Positions 1-7,538 of a stretch of DNA of 10,859 nucleotides are shown here, one piece after another; within the stretch, counting starts at the first letter, position 1, and each line of letters starts with the position of its first letter. The translations under genes and the position numbers were made by a program. This DNA is from Mageeibacillus sp. UBA3708 (GTDB lineage Bacteria; Bacillota; Clostridia; Saccharofermentanales; Saccharofermentanaceae): positions 1 through 10,859 of the forward strand of contig DFIB01000231.1 in assembly GCA_002371375.1 (NCBI GenBank), written 5' to 3'. Under the pieces are notes generated by a model. That model was not told the origin of the DNA and made no database searches. It saw nothing but the letters and a program-made list of their open reading frames with translations.

Positions 1-2
1 AA

Positions 3-101
3 GAGAACACATACATCACTGTTGCAACCACCGGCAGCCAGGACAAGGACCGCGACAGGGTAGATGCTGTTCTCAGTGCCATCGGCTACCCCAAGCCCTG
101 A
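3..101 (+). CDS. C-terminal end of an unidentified protein (partial, 5' end outside window)
   Basis: An open frame enters from the left edge and stops at the TGA at 99-101, leaving 32 readable residues that begin ENTYITVATTGSQDKD and end VLSAIGYPKP. The segment looks like a beta strand (YITVATTGS), a charged DKDRDR turn and a final helix, so it is probably the end of a folded domain and not random sequence. It is followed 33 nt later by a good intrinsic terminator, which fits the true end of a transcription unit. There is too little sequence to assign a family; a secreted peptidase or carboxypeptidase tail is only a guess. Confidence 0.6.
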   Translation, partial: ENTYITVATTGSQDKDRDRVDAVLSAIGYPKP

Positions 102-134
102 TATTACCGGCTGAACAGTATTAAGTCAGATAAC

Positions 135-165
135 AGAGACCGTCCGTTGCGGCGGTCTCTTTTTA
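135..165 (+). terminator. Intrinsic (rho-independent) terminator
   Basis: AGAGACCG (135-142) pairs perfectly with CGGTCTCT (153-160) across a 10-nt loop, and the stem runs directly into a T run (160-164). It lies 33 nt after the stop codon at 101 and ends the upstream transcript before the promoter at 205. Confidence 0.88.
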
Positions 166-204
166 ATTCAGGGAATGTGTACTAATAATATCCCTTGTGC
201 CATA

Positions 205-233
205 TTTACAAACGCTTGTTCGGGTGTTAGAAT
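205..233 (+). promoter_or_regulatory. Sigma-A-type promoter for the DUF4130-kinase-rlmI-surE unit
   Basis: TTTACA (205-210) is separated by exactly 17 bp from TAGAAT (228-233); each hexamer differs from consensus at one position. The predicted start is near 240, giving a leader of about 29 nt with a GAAGGGAG ribosome binding site at 252-259 before the ATG at 269. No operator or riboswitch-like structure is obvious in this short leader. Confidence 0.75.
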
Positions 234-268
234 ACCCTCACGATCAACAGTGAAGGGAGACGGTCACC

Positions 269-1012
269 ATGAACGGAACTTACAGAAGATTCGCATATGA
301 CGGGACATATGAAGGTTTTTTATGCGTTGCGGTGAAGTGCATAACACTGAGGGTGATCCCCGAACGGATTGTCGTATCTGACGGGTTGAACTGTCAGCCG
401 GACCACTTTTTTGTCAGAACCGATTACGGAATAGCAGCCAAGATGCACAGGTTCATAAGTGACAGGGCATGTATTCAGGTGAGTCAGATGATAGTCGACG
501 GATTTCTTACGGCGATGCCTGAACGCGAGATCGCTCTGATAAGGCTCATTGCAAAGGCGATGCGGTTCGGCGCCTGCGTTGCAGACGATTATGACGATCA
601 GGCGATATACCGGATACATATGGCGATCCTTGATCTCTACAGGGAGGAACAGACATATTTTATGGAGTTTGAGCCGTCCCCATGCAGGGACATAATGGCA
701 GGAGTGATCAATCCCAGGAATATAATCCTTCCGGTGATGAAGAGTGATATATTGAGGAAGACGGATTATGGCAATCTTCTGATCTATGACAGGAGACATC
801 ACATGGTCCTGTACAGGAATGATGAATCCAATGACATCGTCGACGTGCGTTACATGCAGATGCATTCGCAGAGTGAGCCTGACATCATATACGATGATAT
901 ATGGCAGTATCTGAGATCGGGTGTTCATCTGAGCGGCAGGCGGAACGGCCATCCTTCGGGGTACGGCAGGGATTGTTCGGAACTTGAGAGAATGTGGTAT
1001 ATCGCAGTGTAG
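269..1012 (+). CDS. DUF4130 / TIGR03915-family 'probable DNA metabolism protein'
   Basis: The 247-residue product matches my recollection of the TIGR03915/DUF4130 family. It has an N-terminal YDGTYEGFLCV motif (residues 10-20), a helical middle, a central Pro-Arg-Asn-Ile-Ile-Leu-Pro segment followed by LLIYDRR, and near the C-terminus an IWQYL...RRN pattern resembling the family's conserved LW..F...I..R.N ending. The biochemical role is unknown. The family is best known for sitting beside a radical-SAM/helix-hairpin-helix protein (TIGR03916) and, in some bacteria, for fusion to a uracil-DNA-glycosylase-like domain, hence the suggested DNA repair or modification role. Here no radical-SAM partner lies next to it. 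The start is supported by GAAGGGAG 9-10 nt upstream. The family's usual His-Phe..Arg motif after the central Pro is not obvious, so this copy is somewhat divergent. Confidence 0.72.
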   Translation: MNGTYRRFAYDGTYEGFLCVAVKCITLRVIPERIVVSDGLNCQPDHFFVRTDYGIAAKMHRFISDRACIQVSQMIVDGFLTAMPEREIALIRLIAKAMRFGACVADDYDDQAIYRIHMAILDLYREEQTYFMEFEPSPCRDIMAGVINPRNIILPVMKSDILRKTDYGNLLIYDRRHHMVLYRNDESNDIVDVRYMQMHSQSEPDIIYDDIWQYLRSGVHLSGRRNGHPSGYGRDCSELERMWYIAV

Positions 1013-1015
1013 TCA

Positions 1016-1024
1016 TGCTATACT
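1016..1024 (+). promoter_or_regulatory. Possible internal extended -10 promoter
   Basis: TGCTATACT is an extended -10 element (TGn plus TATACT, one mismatch to TATAAT), but no -35 is visible. It begins 4 nt after the DUF4130 stop codon. If used, transcription would start near 1031, exactly at the first possible kinase ATG, which would favour the downstream ATG at 1064. Confidence 0.3.
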
Positions 1025-1030
1025 ATCACC

Positions 1031-1597
1031 ATGAAGAACGAAGTGAAGGATGTCATCAAGCTCATGAGACCGATTATCCTTATCGGCATGCCCGGATCCG
1101 GGAAGTCAACGGTGGGGAGAGCTGTTGCGGAGCGCTGCGGGACAGGATTTGTTGATACTGATGAACTGCTGAAGCAGAGACTCGGAATGACTTTGCAGGA
1201 GTATATTGACGAATGCGGAACTGACCTTTTCGCGCAGGAGGAAGAGAGATTCCTGACAGAGTATGATCCCGGTGATTCACCTGTTGTTGTGGCGACGGGC
1301 GGGAGTGCCGTGTTGTACCCGGCTGCCATGGAGAACCTCAGGAAGAGGGGGACGGTTGTATTTATCGACTGCGATCTTCCCAGTCTGAAGAAGAGACTGT
1401 GGAACTTCGAATCAAGAGGGATCGTGCTTGAAGCCGGAGAGGACAGGGAACAGGCTATACTTGATCTGTATATGACAAGGGAGCCTTTATATTACAAATA
1501 TTGCGATGTGAGAGTGGAGCAGGGCAGGATGAACCGCAGTAAGGTGGCAGAGCAGATAATAAGAGCAGTGGCAGATAAGGAAGCCGGTATCGTATGA
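1031..1597 (+). CDS. Shikimate-kinase-family P-loop kinase (AroK/AroL-like), substrate uncertain
   Basis: This 188-residue protein has the shikimate-kinase fold signature. It carries Walker A GMPGSGKST (residues 19-27), the DTD motif (42-44), a TGG loop (89-91) and a conserved Arg150 in TREPLY. Classical shikimate kinases phosphorylate the shikimate 3-hydroxyl using an Arg in an FR..E motif and a GGG loop. Here the equivalent positions are Phe67-Ala68 and Gly-Gly-Ser (90-92), and the lid carries SRGIVL in place of the usual RPLL-type Arg. Similar clostridial proteins are annotated shikimate kinase but may act on something else. No other aro gene is nearby. The start is unsettled. ATG 1031 lacks a good ribosome binding site, while ATG 1064 (residue 12, MRPIILIG) matches the usual family N-terminus and has GAAGGA 13 nt upstream. 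It is 18 nt after DUF4130 and overlaps rlmI by ATGA. Confidence 0.8.
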   Translation: MKNEVKDVIKLMRPIILIGMPGSGKSTVGRAVAERCGTGFVDTDELLKQRLGMTLQEYIDECGTDLFAQEEERFLTEYDPGDSPVVVATGGSAVLYPAAMENLRKRGTVVFIDCDLPSLKKRLWNFESRGIVLEAGEDREQAILDLYMTREPLYYKYCDVRVEQGRMNRSKVAEQIIRAVADKEAGIV

Positions 1598-2814
1598 AGA
1601 CAGAACGGGAATTTGGCAGATTTGTAATCTCTAAGAAGGCGGAGAACGCTGTAAGACGCGGTCATCCGTGGGTATATGATACTGAGATCAGGGAAGGTGA
1701 CGCGGGTATTCTCAACGGTTCGGTCGTTGACGTGGTCACGGAAGGCGGCAAGTATCTTGGTTCGGGGTTCCTGAGCACCGCCAGTAAGATAAGGATCAGG
1801 ATATTAAGCAATAATGCGAATGAGACTTTCGGCGAGTCTTTCTGGAGAAGGAGAGTGAGGTATGCGCTCGATTACAGGAAGACCGTAATGGGGGATGATT
1901 ACGGATGCTGCAGGCTTATACACGGCGAGTCCGACGGTATACCGGGACTTACGGTGGACAGGTACGATGATCTGTTGTCATCTGAGGTTCTGTCTTATGG
2001 AACGGAACAGGTGAAGGATATTATCTACGCTGCACTGATCGATTGTCTGGCGGAAGACGGTGTCACGATCAGAGGAATCTATGAACGTAATGAGAGTGCA
2101 TTGAGGATCAAGGAAGGACTTGCTCAATACAAAGGCTGGTATGAGGGCAGGAAGAGCGATGATCCCACTGCAACCATAAGAGAGAACGGGATAGTATATA
2201 CGGTCGATGTGGAGAACGGCCAGAAGACCGGCTTTTTCCTCGATCAGAAATATAACAGGCTGCAGGTGGCGAAGCTCAGCAGAGGCAAGACGGTGCTTGA
2301 CTGCTTTACGCATACCGGGTCATTCGGCCTCAATGCGGCGATGGGCGGAGCGAAGCACGTTACATGCGTAGATGTGTCACAGACGGCAGTTGATATGGCC
2401 AGGCACAATGCCGGGATCAACTCCCTGGCAGACAGGATGGATTTCATATGTGATGATGTATTTGATCTGCTTCCCCGGCTCGCGGAGCATTCGGAATACA
2501 AATATGATCTCGTGATACTCGATCCTCCTGCATTTACGAAGAGCCGGGCAACGGCAGACAGTGCCAGGAGAGGGTATAAGGAGATCAACTACAGGGCGAT
2601 GAAGATGCTTCCGAGAGGCGGCTATCTTGCCACATGTTCCTGCTCTCATTTCATGCGCAATGAGGATTTCAGGAAGATGCTCCTGGATGCCGCCAGCGAT
2701 GCAGGAGTCAGCCTCAAGCTGATCGATGAGAGAAGGGCATCACCGGATCATCCGGTTGCAATGGCGGTAGAAGAGACGGACTATCTCAAGTTCTATTTAT
2801 TACAGGTGGTATAA
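1594..2814 (+). CDS. rlmI: RlmI-like class I SAM-dependent 23S rRNA (cytosine-5) methyltransferase
   Basis: The 406-residue product has the standard RlmI/COG1092 architecture and length. An N-terminal PUA-like RNA-binding domain (about residues 8-80, with the HPWVYDTEI segment) is followed by a linker region and a C-terminal Rossmann methyltransferase domain. SAM motif I is VLDCFTHTGSFG (234-245), the acidic strand after it is CVDVS, motif IV is LDPPAF (309-314) and TCSCSH (347-352) carries the likely catalytic cysteine. In E. coli the enzyme makes m5C1962 in 23S rRNA; the exact site here is inferred. The family's GQKTGFFLDQ signature is also present just before the SAM site. It overlaps the upstream kinase gene by ATGA and has AAGGAAG about 10 nt before the ATG, so the two are probably translationally coupled. 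Confidence 0.93.
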   Translation: MKTEREFGRFVISKKAENAVRRGHPWVYDTEIREGDAGILNGSVVDVVTEGGKYLGSGFLSTASKIRIRILSNNANETFGESFWRRRVRYALDYRKTVMGDDYGCCRLIHGESDGIPGLTVDRYDDLLSSEVLSYGTEQVKDIIYAALIDCLAEDGVTIRGIYERNESALRIKEGLAQYKGWYEGRKSDDPTATIRENGIVYTVDVENGQKTGFFLDQKYNRLQVAKLSRGKTVLDCFTHTGSFGLNAAMGGAKHVTCVDVSQTAVDMARHNAGINSLADRMDFICDDVFDLLPRLAEHSEYKYDLVILDPPAFTKSRATADSARRGYKEINYRAMKMLPRGGYLATCSCSHFMRNEDFRKMLLDAASDAGVSLKLIDERRASPDHPVAMAVEETDYLKFYLLQVV

Positions 2815-2820
2815 GGTTAT

Positions 2821-3618
2821 ATGAATATACTGATCACAAATGATGACGGGTACGGCGAGTGGGGGATCGAAGCGATCGCAGAGAAGCTCTCTGCACGGCA
2901 TAATGTCTATATAGTGGCGCCCGACGGCAACAGATCGGGAAGCGGAATGTCCGTCAATGTTGCGACTCCTCTCCAGTACAGGAAGATGGGGGATAAGAGG
3001 TTTACCTGTTCAGGCACTCCTGTCGACTGCGTGATTGCAGGGCTCAAGACTGACATCATCAATGAGAGGATCGACCTGGTCGTATCAGGGATTAATCACG
3101 GATCGAATATTGGTACGGATATACTTTATTCCGGAACATGCAGTGCAGCTACCGAGGCCACACTTATGGGAACACCTGCGATCGCGGTTAGTCTGAATAT
3201 ATCACCGGACAAAGACTGGAGGGACAGGAACAACTGGGATTTCGAGCCGCTTGCTGACTTTGTGGCCGATAATCTTACCAATCTGATGTCTCTGGCAAGG
3301 CCGTCGATCAGTCACGCTGCCGTGGGAGACAGGCCCGGTGTGTTCGTGAATGTGAATGCCTTCGGCTTTAAGGAGTTCAGAGGTGTCAGGCTGACCAACT
3401 GTTGCTTCATGAAGCATGACGGATCTGCCAAGCTGACACTTAACGGCGTGAATAAGAATGATTTTACAACCGTATTCTGGGGTATGCACACTGAAGCGGC
3501 GCGGCGTGAGGATTCAGATTACGATGCGTGCGAAGAAGGATATGTGTCAGTATCTGCTGTCCTGGCGGAACCTGTTGCGGAATTCCGCGATATAGACGAT
3601 CTTACCTGGATCTTTTAG
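2821..3618 (+). CDS. surE: 5'/3'-nucleotidase SurE
   Basis: The 265-residue protein begins with MNILITNDDG and shows all SurE metal ligands at the same positions as the E. coli enzyme: Asp8, Asp9, Ser39 (in PDGNRSGSG) and Asn92 (in VSGINHGSN). The CSGTPVDCV and YSGTCSAATEA motifs are also intact. SurE is a cytoplasmic, divalent-metal-dependent phosphatase acting on nucleoside monophosphates, and in some species on short polyphosphate. It starts 6 nt after rlmI, with AAGG overlapping the rlmI stop codon and AGGTGG a little further upstream, so it is the last gene of the same unit. Its final 17 bp overlap the 3' end of the convergent trkH gene, and no terminator is visible between them. The N-terminal phosphatase core looks complete and active. 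Confidence 0.96.
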   Translation: MNILITNDDGYGEWGIEAIAEKLSARHNVYIVAPDGNRSGSGMSVNVATPLQYRKMGDKRFTCSGTPVDCVIAGLKTDIINERIDLVVSGINHGSNIGTDILYSGTCSAATEATLMGTPAIAVSLNISPDKDWRDRNNWDFEPLADFVADNLTNLMSLARPSISHAAVGDRPGVFVNVNAFGFKEFRGVRLTNCCFMKHDGSAKLTLNGVNKNDFTTVFWGMHTEAARREDSDYDACEEGYVSVSAVLAEPVAEFRDIDDLTWIF

Positions 3619-5086
3619 TCTCTATGAAGTCGTTCTTTGCCGATGCGTAGATATTCTTGTACAGCATCGGGTGGAACAGTATGAGAAGAGGGAATATTTC
3701 GAGACGTCCTGCAAGCATATCGAATATGAACACGAGCTTGGACAGCGGTGAGAACCAGCCGAAGTTGCATGTAGGTCCTACGAGGTTGAAGCCCGGGCCT
3801 ATGTTATTGAAGGTCGCCGCGACTGAGGACAATGTAGTTATAAGATCCCCGCACTCGAAGGATACGATAAGAGCCGATATCACGAATATGACAGTGAAGG
3901 CAACGAAGTAGACATTTACGCTTCTGACCGTATCATGATCGACCGCCTTGCCGTCAGATTGTATCTTCTTGATATTATGAGGATGAATAAGAGAGTTCAT
4001 TTCCTTCTTGAGCGTTTTGAAGATTATTATGAATCGCGATACCTTGATACCGCCGCCGGTAGATCCTGCGCAAGCGCCGCAGAACATGAGAAGGAACAGT
4101 ACGAGTTTGGAGGTTGCAGGCCACAGATCGAAGTTTGTCGTCGAGAATCCGGTGGTCGTCATGACGGTGAGGACCTGGAAGAACGAATCTGTGATGGTCA
4201 TGCAGAAGGAATCATACAAATGGTAGATGTTTATTGCGATTATCCCGGTGGATACGAGGATTATCGCGAGGTATGTCTTGACCTCGCTCATCTCAAAACC
4301 TTTCCTGAACTGGCGCATGATAATGAGGTAATAGAAGTTGAAATTAACGCCGAACAGGAGCATGAATATGGCGACAACCCACTTGCCATATAAAGAGAAG
4401 CTGCCGAGACTGTCATTCTTGAAGCCGAATCCTCCTGTACCTGCCGTCGAGAAGGCAGTGTTGATGGATTCGAAGGGTGTGTATCCGCCGCAAAGAAGGA
4501 AGATGAACTCCAGAACGACGAGTCCGAGATAGATCAGATAGAGGATCTTGGCAGTCTGACGGAGCTTGGGAACGAGCTTGCCTACCGTGGGCCCGGGGGA
4601 CTCTGCTTTCATGAGGTTCACCTGTGAGCCGCCCTTTGTGGGGATGACGGCGAGGAGGAATACGAGGACTCCCATACCGCCGATGAGGTGTGTCGTTGAA
4701 CGCCACAGCAAAGTTGTATGTGAGACGGCCTCAACGTCACTGAGAACGCTCGCGCCGGTCGTGGTAAATCCCGATACGGACTCGAACAATGCGCTGATGA
4801 AGTCGGGTATCTCTCCTGTCAGGAACATGGGGATAGCGCCGCCGATACTCATGAGTATCCATGACAGCGATGTGGCGACAAGACCTTCCTTGAGGTAGAT
4901 CGTGGTGTCACGCGGCTTCTTGAAAGCCACGATAAATCCGGTCAGGATGAGCACGGCAGACGTAATGACGTAACTGATGCCTTCGCTCTCCATGTACCAG
5001 AGTGAGCAGATACAGGGGATAAGCATAATGAGTCCGACGATCATCGTGACTTTGCCTAATATGTATCTGATCATTGATATATTCAT
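3602..5086 (-). CDS. trkH: Trk-type potassium uptake channel/transporter subunit TrkH
   Basis: The 494-residue protein is very hydrophobic and contains four repeated membrane-pore-membrane units, as in the TrkH/KtrB superfamily. The four selectivity-filter loops are visible in order: TTTGAS (108-113), TAGTGGFG (214-221), TTTGFST (310-316) and NNIGPGFN (427-434), each with its filter glycine. The intramembrane loop after the third repeat contains the glycine-rich GACAGSTGGG stretch typical of the gating region. It forms the potassium (or K+/Na+) path in the cytoplasmic membrane and is gated by TrkA. Its ATG overlaps the trkA stop codon (ATGA, 5083-5086) with GAGGA at 5096-5100 as ribosome binding site, so synthesis of the two subunits is coupled. 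It is the last gene of the minus-strand unit and runs 17 bp into surE. Confidence 0.96.
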   Translation of the reverse strand: MNISMIRYILGKVTMIVGLIMLIPCICSLWYMESEGISYVITSAVLILTGFIVAFKKPRDTTIYLKEGLVATSLSWILMSIGGAIPMFLTGEIPDFISALFESVSGFTTTGASVLSDVEAVSHTTLLWRSTTHLIGGMGVLVFLLAVIPTKGGSQVNLMKAESPGPTVGKLVPKLRQTAKILYLIYLGLVVLEFIFLLCGGYTPFESINTAFSTAGTGGFGFKNDSLGSFSLYGKWVVAIFMLLFGVNFNFYYLIIMRQFRKGFEMSEVKTYLAIILVSTGIIAINIYHLYDSFCMTITDSFFQVLTVMTTTGFSTTNFDLWPATSKLVLFLLMFCGACAGSTGGGIKVSRFIIIFKTLKKEMNSLIHPHNIKKIQSDGKAVDHDTVRSVNVYFVAFTVIFVISALIVSFECGDLITTLSSVAATFNNIGPGFNLVGPTCNFGWFSPLSKLVFIFDMLAGRLEIFPLLILFHPMLYKNIYASAKNDFIETKRSR

Positions 5087-6456
5087 TGAAGTATATCCTC
5101 AATTCCCGTGAAACCGTGATGAGTCGTAACGATCATTACAGTATCGCCCTCGTCGATCGTATCGTTGCCCGAAGGGATTATGATCGTATCTTTGTGATTG
5201 ATAAAGCCGATGAGAACATCCTTCTTGAGCCGCAGGTCCTTAAGAGGCTTGCCGATTATAGCAGAACCTGAATTGATCCTGAACTCGATTGCTTCGGCGC
5301 GCGAATCGAAAACCTGGTAAAGCGTCTCTATATTGCTGCTTCCTATAGCGCTCTGCTTTGCTCTTACATATGTAAGGATAGACTCTCCCGTTATGTACTT
5401 AGGGTAGACGATACTTCCCAGATCCAGCCTGTTGATGACTTCCGTGAAAGTGATCCTTGTTATCTTTGTAACGAGCTTCGCATGAGATACTTCCTTTGCA
5501 AAAAGCGACAGCACAATGTTCTCCTCATCAATTCCCGTAAGCGGCACGAAAGACTGTGCATTATGAATGCCTGCCTCGAGGAGAAGATCCCTGTCGGTCG
5601 CGTCGGCATTGATTATGGTCGCCTTGGGAAGAAGCACAGACAATTCTTCACATCTTGTCGAATCACTCTCGATTATCTTAACGTCGATGCCTGATCTTAA
5701 TAATTGATCTGTCAGGTAGTAGCAGGCGATGCCTCCGCCGACGATCATGGTGTCTCTGACGCCCTTTGTATTGAATCCGATCAGCTTAAGAAATGACAGG
5801 CATGACTTGCGCGTGGCGGCAAACGATATAATGTCGCCTCCCTGCAGAACAAAATCACCGTGAGGGATCACAAGATTACCGTCGCGTTCAACGCCGCAGA
5901 TGAGGATCTCGTTTGTGATGTGCTGTCCGAGATAAGCTACCGACTTGCCGTCCAGCATATTATTCTCCGGCAGCCTGATCTTGATCAGCTCGGCATGTCC
6001 GTGAGCGAAGGAGTTGATCTCAATGGCGGTAGGGAGGAAGAGTATTCTTGCGATCTCCTTGGATGCCTCGAGCTCGGGATTAATTATCATTGCAAGGCCG
6101 AGCTTGTCTCTCAGATAGCCTACCTCGCGGTTATATTCGGGATTCCTTACACGCGCTATTGTGGCGGCATCTCCGAACTGCTTGGCAATGGTACAGCAGA
6201 GCAGATTAAGCTCATCAGACTGTGTGACTGCTATGAAGAGATCGGCAGTCGCGATGCCGGCCTCCTTGAGTGTCGCATATGTTGCGCCGTTGCCGACCAC
6301 ACCCATACAGTCGTATGCCTGTGTGAACTCGTCAACGACTTGTGAAGATATATCAACGATGGTCAGATCATGTCCTTCCTCAACAAGCTGGGCGACGATG
6401 GTACGTGCGATCTTGCCGGCGCCTACGATAATGATCTTAAGTCCGTTTCTGCTCAT
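5083..6456 (-). CDS. trkA: Trk potassium uptake regulatory subunit TrkA
   Basis: The 457-residue protein has the tandem RCK layout of full-length TrkA: RCK_N (about 7-120), RCK_C (about 140-215), a second RCK_N (about 232-350) and a second RCK_C (about 370-452). The first nucleotide-binding site is intact, with GAGKIA (12-17) and Asp35 after the second strand, suggesting NAD(H) binding. The second has GGGIAC (240-245) followed by an acidic IIESD, so it also looks competent. TrkA forms a cytoplasmic ring that opens TrkH in response to nucleotides. The start has AGGA 4 nt upstream within AAAGGCAGGA, which lies across the 12-nt gap and the stop codon of the preceding GTPase gene. That spacing argues for a shared transcript with the GTPases. 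Confidence 0.95.
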   Translation of the reverse strand: MSRNGLKIIIVGAGKIARTIVAQLVEEGHDLTIVDISSQVVDEFTQAYDCMGVVGNGATYATLKEAGIATADLFIAVTQSDELNLLCCTIAKQFGDAATIARVRNPEYNREVGYLRDKLGLAMIINPELEASKEIARILFLPTAIEINSFAHGHAELIKIRLPENNMLDGKSVAYLGQHITNEILICGVERDGNLVIPHGDFVLQGGDIISFAATRKSCLSFLKLIGFNTKGVRDTMIVGGGIACYYLTDQLLRSGIDVKIIESDSTRCEELSVLLPKATIINADATDRDLLLEAGIHNAQSFVPLTGIDEENIVLSLFAKEVSHAKLVTKITRITFTEVINRLDLGSIVYPKYITGESILTYVRAKQSAIGSSNIETLYQVFDSRAEAIEFRINSGSAIIGKPLKDLRLKKDVLIGFINHKDTIIIPSGNDTIDEGDTVMIVTTHHGFTGIEDILQ

Positions 6457-6468
6457 ATGATCCTGCCT

Positions 6469-7521
6469 TTAGATACCGAAGAGTGCCTTTACATTATCCT
6501 TGTTAACGTCAGCACCGATAACACAGAGCTTGCCGGTAACATCAGATGCGCCTTCCCTGACTTCTGATTCGCCGGGAACATAATCGAAGTGCAGCCACTT
6601 GCCGTCTTCTCCCTGAACGATACCCTTTGCTCTCAGGATCTGACCGTATGTTACATTGTCATCAAGCTTGGCAAGCGCGTCTTCGATCTGTTCTTTTGTG
6701 AACTTCCTTGATGTCTCGAATCCGACGCTGTCGAATACTTCATCAGCGTGGTGATGATGGTGGTCGTGATCGTGGCAGCCGCATGTGCAGCCCTCACCGT
6801 GGTCGTGGTGATGGTGTTCGTGTTCATGTTCCTCATGATCATGATCCTCATGTTCATCGTGGTCATGGTGGTGGTGATGATGCTCATGCTCCTCTGCCTC
6901 GAGAAGTGCCGCAGCCATATCCTCAGCCGATACGGGCGATTCGATGGCACTGATTATCTGTACACCGGACAGCTGCTCCCAGGGCGTCGTAATGATCTGT
7001 GAGTGGTCATTTACGCCGCGGATCAGTTCGACTGCCTTGTCGAGCTTGTCCTGAGCAATATTGCCCGTTCTTGACAGGATTATCGTTCCTGCATACTTGA
7101 TCTGATTCTCATAGAATTCTGCAAAATTCTTCAGGTAGATCTTGCACTTGGATGCGTCGATTACTGTAACAGTTCCGCATATCTCACATCCCTCGACGCG
7201 CTCGATGGCTGCAACGACATCGGAGAGTTTGCCGACTCCTGAGGGTTCGATGAGGATCCTGTCGGGGTGGTATGTATCGATAACTTCCTTGAGTGCCGTA
7301 CCGAAGTCACCAACGAGTGAACAGCAGATACAGCCGGAGTTCATCTCAGTTATCTCAATGCCAGATTCCTTGAGAAATCCTCCGTCGATACCGATATCAC
7401 CGAACTCGTTCTCGATCAGGACGATCTTCTGATTGTTGTAACCGTCTGCAATGAGCTTCTTGATGAGAGTGGTCTTGCCTGCTCCCAAAAAACCTGAAAA
7501 AACATCTACCTTTGTTGACAT
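6469..7521 (-). CDS. COG0523 (CobW/P47K, G3E) GTPase with a His-rich metal-binding insert
   Basis: The product is 350 residues from ATG 7521. I prefer this start because AGAGGTG at 7528-7534 sits 6-7 nt before it; a GTG at 7530 is part of that ribosome binding site. Visible motifs are Walker A GFLGAGKT (10-17), the family metal site CICC (64-67), IEPSG (91-95) and VIDAS (120-124), followed by a CobW_C domain (about 265-350). Residues 212-258 contain 25 histidines and a CTCGC cluster, as in zinc, cobalt or nickel metallochaperones. COG0523 proteins insert metal into client proteins using GTP; zinc is the commonest inference for His-rich Bacillota members, but the metal here is not shown. The usual NKxD guanine motif reads SRTG (150-153), so nucleotide specificity may be altered. 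It lies 17 nt after a second GTPase gene and 12 nt before trkA. Confidence 0.88.
   Translation of the reverse strand: MSTKVDVFSGFLGAGKTTLIKKLIADGYNNQKIVLIENEFGDIGIDGGFLKESGIEITEMNSGCICCSLVGDFGTALKEVIDTYHPDRILIEPSGVGKLSDVVAAIERVEGCEICGTVTVIDASKCKIYLKNFAEFYENQIKYAGTIILSRTGNIAQDKLDKAVELIRGVNDHSQIITTPWEQLSGVQIISAIESPVSAEDMAAALLEAEEHEHHHHHHDHDEHEDHDHEEHEHEHHHHDHGEGCTCGCHDHDHHHHHADEVFDSVGFETSRKFTKEQIEDALAKLDDNVTYGQILRAKGIVQGEDGKWLHFDYVPGESEVREGASDVTGKLCVIGADVNKDNVKALFGI
6748..6888 (-). other. Low-complexity His/Asp/Glu-coding segment of the COG0523 GTPase
   Basis: This stretch encodes residues 212-258, almost only His, Asp and Glu with one CTCGC cluster. At DNA level it is a degenerate ATG/GTG-rich trinucleotide tract on the plus strand, open in other frames as a side effect. 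It is the probable metal reservoir or sensor loop between the GTPase and CobW_C domains and is a likely site of length variation. Confidence 0.85.
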
Positions 7522-7538
7522 AAATATCACCTCTTCTA

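Noticed and set aside
320..952. 210-codon minus-strand frame opposite the DUF4130 gene
   Set aside because: It mirrors the codon structure of the plus gene, has no ribosome binding site and reads as a His/Tyr/Val-rich, non-domain sequence; the plus frame has promoter, ribosome binding site and family motifs.
5860..6345. 161-codon plus-strand frame inside trkA
   Set aside because: It is a shadow frame of the clear RCK-domain gene, with no promoter or ribosome binding site.
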